Numbered from the stretch's first letter, positions 15,708 to 25,124 are shown. The stretch is DNA of 32,053 nt from Gammaproteobacteria bacterium (GCA_022824665.1 JAJDZL010000022.1:1-32053); one strand, 5' to 3'. Translations and numbers: made by a program. Notes: generated by a model from the letters alone, not told the origin.

Positions 15708-17801
15708 GTGGAGACCGTCCTCAATTCCCATCCCGAAGAGAACCCCGTTACGGAACTTCCGCGTATCGGGCCCAAACTCGCATCGAACCTGGAAAAATTA
15801 GGAATTTTCCAGGTCAAGGACTTATTGTTTCATTTTCCCTATCGGTTCCAGGATAAAACCCGAACCGTTCCGATCGGCGCGCTGGTCAACGCACAGACCG
15901 TCATGGTTGCCGGTCGGATCGTATCAGTCAACGATAATATTCGCTACCGCCGTGCGTTGATCGTGCGTTTTGAAGATGACAGTGGTCGTATGAGCATGCG
16001 TCTTTTTCATTATTCCTACAAGCAAAAAACAGCCCTTGAACGCGGCAGCTGGATACGATGTTTTGGCGAGGTGAGGATTTCGCAGCACGGCTATGAAATG
16101 GTACACCCTGAGTATTCGGTTTTTCAGTATCCGCCGCCCGCACCGCAAAGTGACCGGTTGACTCCGGTTTATCGTTTGACGGAAGGTATTGGGCAGCCCA
16201 TGATGCGAAAAATTGTGAATGCCGCGTTTGATCATTGCACTCAGCGGCCCGTTGCAGAGTTGCTGCCGCTGGATGTGATCCGTCGATATGATCTTTGTAG
16301 CATAGGCAGTGCGCTTAAGGATATTCACTCACCGCTGGTCAGCGAGTCAGGACTGACAGCTGTGGATGCAGACCAGCCAGCGAAGCGGCGGCTGATCTTT
16401 GAAGAACTGGTTTCGTTCCAGATTGCGCGTCGTCAGCAAAAGCAGCTTCGTCAGAGCTCTGAAGCCGCCTGCATGCAGCCCGCGGGCGACTTGTCCCGAC
16501 GTCTCAAGGATTCACTCAAATTTACCCCCACTGATTCCCAGCGCACAGTTATCCGCGAAATTCTTGCTGACTTGAAGAAAGCTACCCCGATGCTGCGCCT
16601 GGTCCAGGGTGATGTAGGCTCCGGTAAAACGCTGGTGGCCGCGGCCGCGGCGGCCTGGGTGGTGGATTCCGGTTACCAGGTTGCCGTCATGGCACCGACT
16701 GAGCTTTTGGCAGAGCAGCATCTGAAAACATTTTACGATTGGTTTGCGCCGCTCGGAATCGAGGTTTTGCTGCTGACTGGCAGGATGTCAGCGAAGATAC
16801 GGCGGCAGGTAGAGCGGGGCATGAAAGGTGGGCAGACGCGGATCGTGATTGGTACTCATGCGCTGTTTCAGGAGGGGGTGGAATTCAAGCGGCTGGGGCT
16901 GATTATTGTCGATGAACAGCATCGCTTTGGTGTGGGTCAGCGCTTCGCACTGCGGGAAAAGGGTGTAGCTGACCAACAGGTGCCCCACCAGCTGGTGATG
17001 ACCGCGACACCCATACCGAGAACTTTGGCGATGGCATTTTATGCAGACCTTGATGTATCAAGCATTACTGAGCTTCCGCCGGGACGAATACCGGTTACCA
17101 CTGAAGTCTTCTCGACCGGCGGACGAGAACAGGCGATCCGGAAAATCGAATCACTGTGTGCCGCCGGTCAACAGGCTTACTGGGTGTGTCCGATTATCGA
17201 TAAGTCCGAAGTACTGGATGTCGAGTCTGCTGTTGAAGCACAGAAGTATGTCGAGCAATCTCTGCCCGCGCGGCGCGTCGCACTGATTCACGGCCGTTTA
17301 AAGAGCGATCAGAAAGATCGCATTATGAATTCGTTCAGAGCGGGGGAGATCGATGTATTGGTGGCAACGACGGTCATTGAAGTTGGCGTCGATGTACCGA
17401 ATGCGTCGTTGATGGTGATCGAGAGTGCCGAACGGATGGGGCTTTCGCAGCTGCACCAGTTGCGCGGCCGGGTCGGCCGCGGCGCGGCACAGGCAATGTG
17501 CGTGTTGCTGTACAGGGGAAAGCTGTCAGAGATGGCGCGCAAGCGTTTGCAGGTGATGCGGGAAACGACCGACGGCTTCAGGATTGCGGAACAGGACCTT
17601 AGGCTGCGCGGCGCAGGTGAGCTGTTGGGTACCCGGCAGACTGGTGCCCAGATGTTTCGCATCGCCGAGTTTCCGAGAGATCGGGAGCTTTTGGATGACG
17701 TGATTGAGGTTGCTGAGCTGTTGCTTAGTCAACAGCCAGAATTTGTCCAGCCTTTGATTCGGCGCTGGGCAATTCGCGAGGGTCAGTACAGTGCTGTTTA
17801 A
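15708..17801 (+). CDS. recG: ATP-dependent DNA helicase RecG
   Basis: RecG reverses stalled replication forks and branch-migrates Holliday junctions. The 697-residue product is close to E. coli RecG (693). The N-terminal wedge domain (about 1-150) includes GPKLASNLEKLGI and the PYRFQDKT strand. Helicase domain 1 has Walker A GDVGSGKT (301-308), DEQH (402-405) and TATPIPRTLAMAFYADLD. Helicase domain 2 has QLRGRVGRG and the RecG-specific C-terminal segment DLRLRGAGELLGTRQTG. The GTG at 15708 immediately follows the ridA stop TAG, with only a weak AGG before it; the similarity starts close enough to support it. The stop overlaps ubiA by 11 bases. Confidence 0.96.
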   Translation: METVLNSHPEENPVTELPRIGPKLASNLEKLGIFQVKDLLFHFPYRFQDKTRTVPIGALVNAQTVMVAGRIVSVNDNIRYRRALIVRFEDDSGRMSMRLFHYSYKQKTALERGSWIRCFGEVRISQHGYEMVHPEYSVFQYPPPAPQSDRLTPVYRLTEGIGQPMMRKIVNAAFDHCTQRPVAELLPLDVIRRYDLCSIGSALKDIHSPLVSESGLTAVDADQPAKRRLIFEELVSFQIARRQQKQLRQSSEAACMQPAGDLSRRLKDSLKFTPTDSQRTVIREILADLKKATPMLRLVQGDVGSGKTLVAAAAAAWVVDSGYQVAVMAPTELLAEQHLKTFYDWFAPLGIEVLLLTGRMSAKIRRQVERGMKGGQTRIVIGTHALFQEGVEFKRLGLIIVDEQHRFGVGQRFALREKGVADQQVPHQLVMTATPIPRTLAMAFYADLDVSSITELPPGRIPVTTEVFSTGGREQAIRKIESLCAAGQQAYWVCPIIDKSEVLDVESAVEAQKYVEQSLPARRVALIHGRLKSDQKDRIMNSFRAGEIDVLVATTVIEVGVDVPNASLMVIESAERMGLSQLHQLRGRVGRGAAQAMCVLLYRGKLSEMARKRLQVMRETTDGFRIAEQDLRLRGAGELLGTRQTGAQMFRIAEFPRDRELLDDVIEVAELLLSQQPEFVQPLIRRWAIREGQYSAV

Positions 17802-18645
17802 ACGCCTGGGAGCCTATGCCCGGCTGATGCGGCTCGACAAGCCAATCGGAAGCCTGCTGCTCTTGTGGCCAACTTTGTGGGCACTTTGGATTGCGGGTGA
17901 GGGTCAGCCGCAGGCATACATCGTTCTCGTCATGATTACCGGGGTGTTTGTGATGCGTTCGGCAGGTTGCGTGATCAACGACTTTGCTGACCGCGGTTTC
18001 GATGCGCACGTGGAACGAACCCGGGATCGTCCGCTGGCTACAGGGGAAGTATCGGTTCGCGAGGCGCTGGTTCTGTTTGGCTCGCTGAGCCTGATTGGTT
18101 TTGGTTTGGTTTTACTGCTGAACTGGCTGTCACTTGTGCTGGCGTTTGTGGGTTTGGTTCTTGCAGCTTCATACCCCTTTTTGAAAAGAATTACGGGGTT
18201 GCCGCAGTTTTACCTTGGCATTGCGTTTGGCTGGGGCATACCGATTGCATTTGCTGCACATCTCAATACGGTGCCGCTGACAGGCTGGCTGCTGCTCGCG
18301 GCAAACATTGCGTGGGCCGGCGCGTATGACACGTTCTATGCCATGGTTGACCGAAATGACGATGTTCGAATTGGCGTCAAGTCGCTGGCAACGCTAAGTG
18401 GCAAATATGACCGGCTGGTGATCGGTGCATGCCAACTGCTGACCCTGATCATTCTTTGTCTTGTGGGTTACCTGGAAAACCTTGATGGCTATTTCTATCT
18501 TGGAATTCTTGGGGCAGCACTGGTTGCGATTTGGCACCAGTATTCATGCCGTATAGAGAGCCGTGAGCGATTCTTTGCCGCGTTTTTGGGCAACAGCTGG
18601 TTCGGCGCAATGGTATTTGGCGGGATTATGCTGGCTTACCTTTAA
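17791..18645 (+). CDS. ubiA: 4-hydroxybenzoate polyprenyltransferase
   Basis: UbiA prenylates 4-hydroxybenzoate in ubiquinone synthesis at the inner membrane. The 284-residue product has seven to nine hydrophobic helices and both Asp-rich Mg-diphosphate motifs: NDFADRGFD (63-71, followed by HVERTRDRPLATG) and DTFYAMVDRNDD (180-191), followed by IGVKSLATL. The GTG start at 17791 lies inside the end of recG, so translation is likely coupled. No ubiC (chorismate lyase) gene is adjacent. Confidence 0.96.
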   Translation: MLFKRLGAYARLMRLDKPIGSLLLLWPTLWALWIAGEGQPQAYIVLVMITGVFVMRSAGCVINDFADRGFDAHVERTRDRPLATGEVSVREALVLFGSLSLIGFGLVLLLNWLSLVLAFVGLVLAASYPFLKRITGLPQFYLGIAFGWGIPIAFAAHLNTVPLTGWLLLAANIAWAGAYDTFYAMVDRNDDVRIGVKSLATLSGKYDRLVIGACQLLTLIILCLVGYLENLDGYFYLGILGAALVAIWHQYSCRIESRERFFAAFLGNSWFGAMVFGGIMLAYL

Positions 18646-18689
18646 ATGAAAGGCACGCCAGCAATGTCCACCGGCAAGATCTAATCAGC

Positions 18690-18977
18690 TCACAGATTTC
18701 TGTAACTGTTTCTCACTGCGTACAACCGCGTCGGTCCTCTCGCTTTTTTGCCGTTTCCCATCAGTACTCTTGCAAAGTGGTCAGGGTAATTGACATGGAA
18801 TCTAGTACGAAACCAGCGATTGACCGACATATTGTTTGGTGCAGGTCGAGTGTATTGATACTTAGGTATCCCGTGTAACCTAGAGTGTAAGCGTCGCTTG
18901 CTTTGTGGATGAATAAAGTGTACGTCGAATTGTTCAATTGCTTTGATTTGTGCCTCTCGTTCGCCAACCGTAGCCAT
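18690..18977 (-). CDS. Small basic hypothetical protein
   Basis: The 95-residue product is very basic and rich in arginine, histidine, tyrosine and asparagine, with no membrane segment or signal peptide. Its first 20 residues look like an amphipathic helix (MATVGEREAQIKAIEQ), and the rest is loop-rich and positively charged. Support that it is real: a textbook GGAGGT Shine-Dalgarno lies 5-10 bases before the ATG at 18977. The frame extends to 19013, but that upstream ATG lacks a site. It stands alone between ubiA and a membrane-protein gene and is convergent with ubiA. I recognise no family; a nucleic-acid-binding role would fit the charge but is only a guess. Confidence 0.5.
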   Translation of the reverse strand: MATVGEREAQIKAIEQFDVHFIHPQSKRRLHSRLHGIPKYQYTRPAPNNMSVNRWFRTRFHVNYPDHFARVLMGNGKKARGPTRLYAVRNSYRNL

Positions 18978-19178
18978 CGACAGACCTCCAAAAATTGGAA
19001 GATGAACGACCATATCCCTTGGTTGTTCTAGCTCATTTATTGACTTTTCCGAGATCCCTTCGAAAAAAATCCCCTCCTAACCTTTAAATTTTGCAACTAA
19101 ATCGCCGTTAAGTCAATAATTTTCTTGAATTTGGTGCCGGATTGATGTTGGGTGGCGGGATTTCGTCACTAATTTGTT

Positions 19179-19187
19179 TGGTATACT
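19179..19187 (+). promoter_or_regulatory. Extended -10 promoter for the DUF2306-like gene
   Basis: TGGTATACT matches an extended -10 (TGnTATAAT) and ends 24 bp before the ATG at 19212. No good -35 is seen, as is common for extended -10 promoters. The implied 5' leader is short. Confidence 0.4.
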
Positions 19188-19211
19188 AAGCCGATTTGGT
19201 AGATTACGGCC

Positions 19212-19583
19212 ATGTACGGGTTTATTGTCGGAACGCATATCTCTTTTGCACTGGGTTCAGTTGTACTAGGCAGCTTTGTGCTTGCAATGACAAAGGGTAC
19301 CAGGCGCCACAAATTGATGGGGCGCATTTGGGTTGGCATGATGACGCTTGTTGCGGTCGGTTCATTCGGTTTGCGCGACCTGAATGACGGACAGCTCAGC
19401 TGGATACATGCGTTGTCTGCATTTACCCTGCTTTCCATGCTTGTTGCAATCGTCATGATTCGCCAGGGCAATCGTCGAGCCCATTTTATGGCGATGATCG
19501 GGTGCTTTATCGGTGCGGTGATTGCTGGCGCGTTGACGCTTGCTCCCAATCGTCTGATTGGCGGGTTCTTATTCGGCACCTGA
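19212..19583 (+). CDS. DUF2306-like small membrane protein
   Basis: The 123-residue product has four predicted transmembrane helices (about 3-26, 38-54, 64-84 and 92-112) separated by short charged loops. The pattern HKLMGRIWVGMM, then WIHALSAFTLLSML, then RRAHFMAMIGCFIGAVIAGAL and a final LAPNRLIGG resembles the DUF2306 family of bacterial membrane proteins, whose function is unknown. It is a single gene with its own likely promoter. A weak 5-bp hairpin (CACCT/AGGTG, 19577-19589) spans its stop. Convergent with the aminotransferase gene. Confidence 0.7.
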   Translation: MYGFIVGTHISFALGSVVLGSFVLAMTKGTRRHKLMGRIWVGMMTLVAVGSFGLRDLNDGQLSWIHALSAFTLLSMLVAIVMIRQGNRRAHFMAMIGCFIGAVIAGALTLAPNRLIGGFLFGT

Positions 19584-19623
19584 AAGGTGTCGTATTCTGC
19601 CTGACGGCCGGGTTAGCGACCTG

Positions 19624-20928
19624 TTATTTGAGCGCTGCGAAGGAACGGTCCATCGCTTCTACAATTGTTGGCACATCACTTTGTGCCAGGCACATGGGTG
19701 GTACCAGCCTCAATACGCTTCTTTCGGGACCAGCCTTGCTGCTGACGAGCCCATGGTGACGATTTTGTTCAAAGACGATCGCAGTTTCCTCGGTTGCCGG
19801 GGCTTTACTCCCCCGATCCTTGACCAGTTCCACTGCAATCATTAAACCTCTGCCCCGAACATCCCCGATATTCGGGTGGTCGTCCATGAGGCCGCGCAGG
19901 CCGTCAACGAGTGCTTCGCCAACGGCCTTTGAGTTTTGCTGCAGCTGCTCCTCCGAGATGACGCGCAGTACTGCGCGTCCCGCAGCACAGCTCATGGGAT
20001 TGGCGCCATAGGTATGAAACAGGAACTTGTCTGCCATGGGTTCTGCTATGTGTTTTCGTGCAATGACCGCACCTAGGGGATAACCGTTGGCAATGCCCTT
20101 GGCCGCGACAACGATATCCGGGACGACGTTGTGTTGTTCGAAACTCCAAAACGAATCCCCGGTTCTGCCGAACCCCGCTTGAACCTCGTCAATGATCATG
20201 ACACCGCCTGCTGCGCGAATGCGTTCGGCTGCGCCTTCAATGTAGCCGATGGGCATTGGTACGATACCGACGTAGCCCTGTACAGGCTCGATGATCATGG
20301 CAGCCAGATTTCCCGTGCTGCCGAACCGGATGGTATTGTCCAGTGCGTTCAGGTAACGCTGGATGTCATCACCAAACTCGCCGCGGTACGGATTCGGCGA
20401 CATTGCAAACTGAACATTACCTGGCAGGCCGACATCGTGTCGAAAGCCTGATATTCCGGTGATCGACTGGGCACCGTAGGTGGGCCCGTGATAGCCGCCC
20501 TGCAAAGCGACAACATCGCGGTGCCCGGTAAATGTCCGCGCCATCATCAGGGCGAGATCAATTGCTTCAGCACCGCTATTGGTGAAATGCACCACCCAGT
20601 CATATCCAGCGGGCATGGTTGCCGCTAATTCCTCGGCGAAGTGTGCGGGCACCGGGTGATAGAACATCGTTGTACAGTGAGGCAGGGCAACCGCCTGTTC
20701 ACTGGCCGCCTGGACAACATCGGGATGCGCGTGGCCGACTGAAATACACACGTTCATCGCCAGAAGGTCGATGAGGCGATTGTCTTTTTCGTCCCAAAGA
20801 TATTGTCCCGCGCCGCGTTTTAGAATGAGCGGCTTTTGGTACGGCTGGAACTTACGCTGTGAGGCAGCATAGTATTTTTCGCGTCTTGCGATAACGGCCG
20901 AAGTTGACCAGTCTGTTGCAAATTTCAT
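19624..20928 (-). CDS. Class III aminotransferase (AGXT2-like)
   Basis: The 434-residue PLP enzyme resembles alanine-glyoxylate aminotransferase 2 and omega-amino-acid transaminases. Visible are the FTNSGAEAIDLALMMAR phosphate-binding region (115-131), GGYHG (144-148), IIEPVQGYVG (212-221), IDEVQAGFGRTG (246-257) with the PLP aspartate, and AAKGIANGYPLG with Lys277. Its ATG lies 9 bp after the stop of the upstream MttB-family gene, so the two form an operon. In that setting it may transaminate glyoxylate to glycine or process the amino-acid product of demethylation. The real substrate cannot be read from sequence. Confidence 0.9.
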   Translation of the reverse strand: MKFATDWSTSAVIARREKYYAASQRKFQPYQKPLILKRGAGQYLWDEKDNRLIDLLAMNVCISVGHAHPDVVQAASEQAVALPHCTTMFYHPVPAHFAEELAATMPAGYDWVVHFTNSGAEAIDLALMMARTFTGHRDVVALQGGYHGPTYGAQSITGISGFRHDVGLPGNVQFAMSPNPYRGEFGDDIQRYLNALDNTIRFGSTGNLAAMIIEPVQGYVGIVPMPIGYIEGAAERIRAAGGVMIIDEVQAGFGRTGDSFWSFEQHNVVPDIVVAAKGIANGYPLGAVIARKHIAEPMADKFLFHTYGANPMSCAAGRAVLRVISEEQLQQNSKAVGEALVDGLRGLMDDHPNIGDVRGRGLMIAVELVKDRGSKAPATEETAIVFEQNRHHGLVSSKAGPERSVLRLVPPMCLAQSDVPTIVEAMDRSFAALK

Positions 20929-20937
20929 GGGTGTACT

Positions 20938-22488
20938 CTATGGTTTTCGAATTTCATTGAGCCGGCGCGTAATGAACGCATCGAGTGCGTCAGCTTTGTC
21001 TTGTTCAATCGCGGGTGGCTGGTATTCCTTGAGGAGTTGTTTCCAGGTCTGATTGGCGCGCTGGTGCTGCCAGGTTGAGCCTTCTGCCTGCCATTGTTCA
21101 AACGACTTATTATCTGCGACCGATGATTGAAAAAAGGCAGATTCAAAGTTTCGCTGTGTGTGTTCCGCACCGAGAAAGTGCTGACCCGGTTCCACCTCCT
21201 GAAATGCATCCCAGGCTTGAGCTTCTTCGGAAAGATCCACTTTTTTGGAAAATGCTTCCAGCATCGCACAACGGTCGGCATCCATAATCACCTTTTCGTA
21301 GCCGACGGTCAGCAGGCTCTCGAGGCAGCCGGTGGCGTGAATGATAAAGTGGGTGCCGGCCATAAATGAACCCAACAGCTGCGTTGCACTTTCGTAGGCA
21401 GCCTGGGCATCGGGCACCTTGGAAGCGGTCAGCGCGCCAACCGAATGAAACGGAACACCGAGCCGGTCAGCCAGCGAGCGGGCACACATCTGAAATTGCA
21501 TCCCCTCTGGCGTACCGAAAGTGGTAGCCCCCGACTGCAGCGAGATCGGGCTGAAGAACGTTCCAAATACGGCGGGTGCTCCCGGGCGGATGAGTTGGAT
21601 CAGACACAGGCCTGCGAGTACCTCAGCGAGCACTTGGGCAAGTGTCGCGGCGACAGAAACCGGACTCATGGCGCCGCCCAGCACAAACGGAGAAACAACA
21701 ACCGCCTGATTGGCGCGGGCGTAGACTTTCAGGGCCTCAAGCATAGTGTCATCCAGCACCAGTGGCGCGTTGGTGTTCACAACGCTGTACAGACAGCAGT
21801 TCTCGTCGACAAATTTATCGCCGAACACAATCTTTACCATTTCAACTGTGTCCGCGGCGCGTTCCCGGGCGGTAACGGCACCCATGAAAGGTTTGTCATT
21901 GAGAGTAAGGTGAGTCTTTGCCATGAACAGGTGTCGTTCCGGCACCGGGAGATCAACCGGTTCACAGACCACACCACCGGAGTGATGGACACTGTCCAGC
22001 ATATAGTGAAGGCGGGTCAGGTTTTCAAAGTCGTCACAGGTCGAATAACGCCGGCCGCGGTCCATATCGTATGCAAATGGTGGGCCAAAACTTGGGCAGA
22101 AAAGAGAGTTGTTGCCTCCGATTACCACTGATTTGGCGGGGTTGCGGGCGTGTTGAGTAAACACACTGGGTGCAGACTTGCGGATGATGTCGCGACAAAA
22201 GCCAGGTTCAAAGCGAACCCTTTCTGCGCTAATCCGGCAGCCCGCCTGTCGAAAGATGTGCAGCGTTTCCGGGTCGTCGCGAAAATCCATACCGACTTCA
22301 TCAAGAATGCGATCCGCGTTTTTTTCGATCAGGGACAATCCGTCATCGTCAAGCAGCGAGAGTCTGCCGATATTGCGCTTGATGTAAGGACTGCCACTGC
22401 CTGGCATATTGATTCGACGGCGACGATCGCGCTTTGAGTGCCGACCACCGGAACGACGACGGGATGCAGTGTCAGTTGAGGAACTCAT
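20938..22488 (-). CDS. MttB-superfamily (trimethylamine methyltransferase-like) protein, non-pyrrolysine
   Basis: The 516-residue product belongs to the MttB superfamily of quaternary or tertiary amine:corrinoid methyltransferases. Segments typical of the family are ILDEVGMDFRDDPETL, SFGPPFAYDMDRG, DKPFMGAVTARERAAD, SPFVLGGAMSPVSVAATLAQ and the C-terminal LEPGQ-like EVEPGQHFLGAEHT. The frame is continuous: there is no in-frame TAG at the pyrrolysine position of archaeal MttB, so it belongs to the non-Pyl group, of which MtgB demethylates glycine betaine. The first 27 residues are Arg/Ser-rich, a feature I recall in proteobacterial members. Start at 22488 is without a clear Shine-Dalgarno. No corrinoid protein (MtgC/MttC) or methylcorrinoid:THF transferase is present nearby. 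It heads an operon with the aminotransferase and diverges from the dehydrogenase genes. Confidence 0.9.
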   Translation of the reverse strand: MSSSTDTASRRRSGGRHSKRDRRRRINMPGSGSPYIKRNIGRLSLLDDDGLSLIEKNADRILDEVGMDFRDDPETLHIFRQAGCRISAERVRFEPGFCRDIIRKSAPSVFTQHARNPAKSVVIGGNNSLFCPSFGPPFAYDMDRGRRYSTCDDFENLTRLHYMLDSVHHSGGVVCEPVDLPVPERHLFMAKTHLTLNDKPFMGAVTARERAADTVEMVKIVFGDKFVDENCCLYSVVNTNAPLVLDDTMLEALKVYARANQAVVVSPFVLGGAMSPVSVAATLAQVLAEVLAGLCLIQLIRPGAPAVFGTFFSPISLQSGATTFGTPEGMQFQMCARSLADRLGVPFHSVGALTASKVPDAQAAYESATQLLGSFMAGTHFIIHATGCLESLLTVGYEKVIMDADRCAMLEAFSKKVDLSEEAQAWDAFQEVEPGQHFLGAEHTQRNFESAFFQSSVADNKSFEQWQAEGSTWQHQRANQTWKQLLKEYQPPAIEQDKADALDAFITRRLNEIRKP

Positions 22489-22672
22489 CTGTGCAATTTT
22501 ATATGACCGACATCGCCTGTTTAGAAACGTAGCACGAAATCAGCAAGATCTTCGGTTATCTCTGGTTGGCAATCAGCGGGGTTTCGGAAAAAGAAAATGA
22601 CAGATCGGTTGAAGCAGTCAGTCAATTAAAATTTCGTTCTTTGCATCAGCGTAAATTCTAGGTCTCCAACTG

Positions 22673-25120
22673 TTGGAACGCAACGCAAACATCGTGATCA
22701 TCGGCGGCGGCGCAATCGGGCTTTCAGTCGCTTATCACCTGGGCTTGTCGGGCGGTTCGTCGGTACATCTGTATGAAGCCAACCGGATTGGCAGTGGCAC
22801 ATCCTGGCACGCCGCGGGAATTGTCGGACCACTTCGCGCATCGTTGAATCTGACCAGAATCGCGATGTATGCAACGACCCTGTTTCCTGAGCTTGAAATT
22901 GCGACCGGTCAGTCTACGGGTTACCGACAGACCGGCGGCTTGTGGCTGGCGCGTAATCATGAACGGCTGACAGAGCTTCGCAGAATCCACGGTATGGGCC
23001 AGCGAGTTGGTCTTGGGGTTGAAATGATCAGTCCCGCCGAAGTGCGGCAGGCAGCACCGCATCTCAAAGTTGATGACCTGGTGGGGGCGCTTTGGGTCGA
23101 TGAAGATGGCCAGGTTTCACCGGTGGATTTATGTGCTGCATATGCGGCTGGCGCGAAACGTGCGGGTGTGCAAATCAGCGAGAATCAGGCCGTACAGGAA
23201 ATTCGTACTAAAGGTGGCAGACTAAACGGCATAACCTTGCTGGGCGGTGAGCGTATCCGGTGCGATGCGGTGGTTTTGTGTGCCGGGCTATGGACGCGTG
23301 CACTGGCTGCCACCGCCGGTGTCAATGTCCCGCTGCAGGGGGTTGAACATATGTATGTTGTTACTCAGCCGATCGAAGGCCTTCCTCAAACTCAACCGAT
23401 CGTGCGCGATCTGGACTCGGGAGTGTACCTCAAAGAGGACACGGGCAAAATGGTCATCGGTGGATTTGAACGTGATGCAAGGATTTGGAATGCAGAGCAC
23501 CCGGTTCGCACTGATGGTGGTTTCCTGATGTTCAACGAAGACTGGGCGCACTTTGAGCCCTTCATGCTGGCCGGAATGCATCGCATGCCCTGCCTTGAGA
23601 CGGCGGGTATACAGATGTTTATGAACGGTCCGGAGAGTTTTACGCCGGATACCAAACCATTGATTGGTGAAACACCTGAGGTGGCGGGGCTTTATGTCGC
23701 GGCCGGTTTCAATTCTGTTGGCGTCATGTCGTCGGCCGGCGTTGGACGTGAATTGGCCGAGTGGATATTGTGCGCTCAGCCACGTTTTGATATGTGGGAA
23801 GTGGACATTACCCGCGCCAGTCCCCGGTGGAATAAACCAAAGGTTCTCAGACAGCGGATGCGCGACGCGGTACATAATCAGTTCGCCATGCACTGGCCGC
23901 TCAAACAGCCTGAATCCCGTGTCGGGTTGCGGCGCTCAGCCTTGTTTGGCCAGCTCGAAAGCGCGGGCGCAGTATTCGGCTGCATGTCGCACTGGGAAGT
24001 TCCACTATGGTATGCGGAAACTCATCAAGAGCGGGCAATTCAGCACACCTATGAAGCGCAGCCGTGGTGGGAACTTGCCGCTCGAGAAGCTCAGCGCATG
24101 GCCGGCGCGGTTGCACTGGTGGATTTATCTCAGTTTTCCAAGTTTGACATTTCGGGTGACGACGCACTTCAAGGGATGCAGTTCTTGTGTGCCGGGGATA
24201 TGGATATGCGGCAGGGACGGTCAAAGTACACTGTTATGTTAAATGAGCGCGGCGGGATTGAAGCGGATGTTACGGTTGCCCGCTTTGCCGCCGATCATTT
24301 CCGGGTCGTGAGCGGTGCAAACACCCGTTTTCGTGATCGTGCGAGAATGCGTCGGGTGCTTGAACGCTTTGGTGACATTTCGATCGCCGATCAAACCAAA
24401 GATGAATGTGTGTTGGGTGTGATGGGTCCGAGGTCGCGCGATGTATTGCAGCGTGTGTTTGCGCATGCGTGGAACACGGATGCGTTTCCATTTGGACACT
24501 TTCGGCGTGGTTCGATTGGAGGCTTGCCGGTGATTGCGTTGCGCCGAAGTTATGCAGGGGAGCTTGGATTTGAACTCTATATGCGCGCGGACGATGCACC
24601 GCAGGTTTATGACATCGTCAGCGGTGCCGGCCAGAGGTTTGGCATCTCTCATTTGGGTATGCTGGCCCTTGACGGGTGCCGGCTCGAAAAGGGTTTTGGA
24701 CACTGGAGCCATGAATGGGGGAGCGACGTTACTCCGGTTGAAGCCAATATTGAGTTTGCAGTATCGAAATCCAAAACCGGTTACCTGGGATTTGACGCGA
24801 TCAAAAAACAGCGCGCGGGTGGTGTTTCGCAAAGACTCCTGCTGTTGGAAATCCTGTTGCAGACGTCTGCGCGGCCGCTGATGCTGCACGATGAGTTGGT
24901 CATGTGCGGTGATGAAATTGTCGGGCTTACCACCTCCGGTGGAGTGGGCCCCAGGACCGGACGGGTGCTGTCGTTTGCGATTGTCAAATGTGACCCGACT
25001 GAGTCATGCGAGGTGGTTTGCAGCAAGGCTTACCAGGTGAATGTGGCTGGCGAGCTTTTTGAGACTAGAGTTCTGACGGACGCGCCGTATGATCCGGATG
25101 GCATGCGGATGCGGGTATAG
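22673..25120 (+). CDS. FAD-dependent sarcosine/dimethylglycine dehydrogenase-family protein with GcvT domain (copy 1)
   Basis: The 815-residue product is a fusion. The N-terminal DAO-type FAD domain (about 5-380) has the dinucleotide fold IVIIGGGAIGLSVAYHL (7-23) and SWHAAG, whose His46 aligns with the FAD-linking histidine of mammalian DMGDH. A linker (FAO_M type) and a C-terminal aminomethyltransferase GcvT/GcvT_C domain (about 430-815) follow, with GVMGPRSRDVLQRV, SYAGELGFELYM, and LDGCRLEKGF. The family oxidises N-methyl groups of glycine derivatives and transfers the formaldehyde-level carbon to tetrahydrofolate. The frame starts with TTG at 22673, after a weak AGG; the Rossmann motif begins at once, so the start must be near. 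Four bases separate it from the second copy. Substrate (sarcosine, dimethylglycine or another) not determined. Confidence 0.9.
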   Translation: MERNANIVIIGGGAIGLSVAYHLGLSGGSSVHLYEANRIGSGTSWHAAGIVGPLRASLNLTRIAMYATTLFPELEIATGQSTGYRQTGGLWLARNHERLTELRRIHGMGQRVGLGVEMISPAEVRQAAPHLKVDDLVGALWVDEDGQVSPVDLCAAYAAGAKRAGVQISENQAVQEIRTKGGRLNGITLLGGERIRCDAVVLCAGLWTRALAATAGVNVPLQGVEHMYVVTQPIEGLPQTQPIVRDLDSGVYLKEDTGKMVIGGFERDARIWNAEHPVRTDGGFLMFNEDWAHFEPFMLAGMHRMPCLETAGIQMFMNGPESFTPDTKPLIGETPEVAGLYVAAGFNSVGVMSSAGVGRELAEWILCAQPRFDMWEVDITRASPRWNKPKVLRQRMRDAVHNQFAMHWPLKQPESRVGLRRSALFGQLESAGAVFGCMSHWEVPLWYAETHQERAIQHTYEAQPWWELAAREAQRMAGAVALVDLSQFSKFDISGDDALQGMQFLCAGDMDMRQGRSKYTVMLNERGGIEADVTVARFAADHFRVVSGANTRFRDRARMRRVLERFGDISIADQTKDECVLGVMGPRSRDVLQRVFAHAWNTDAFPFGHFRRGSIGGLPVIALRRSYAGELGFELYMRADDAPQVYDIVSGAGQRFGISHLGMLALDGCRLEKGFGHWSHEWGSDVTPVEANIEFAVSKSKTGYLGFDAIKKQRAGGVSQRLLLLEILLQTSARPLMLHDELVMCGDEIVGLTTSGGVGPRTGRVLSFAIVKCDPTESCEVVCSKAYQVNVAGELFETRVLTDAPYDPDGMRMRV

Positions 25121-25124
25121 ACAC

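Noticed and set aside
20938-22488. Pyrrolysine-containing MttB
   Set aside because: The frame is open throughout with no internal TAG, so the protein is a non-Pyl family member.
23288-23893. 201-residue minus-strand frame
   Set aside because: Shadow of the first dehydrogenase gene; no ribosome binding site or family similarity, while the plus-strand protein is clearly conserved.
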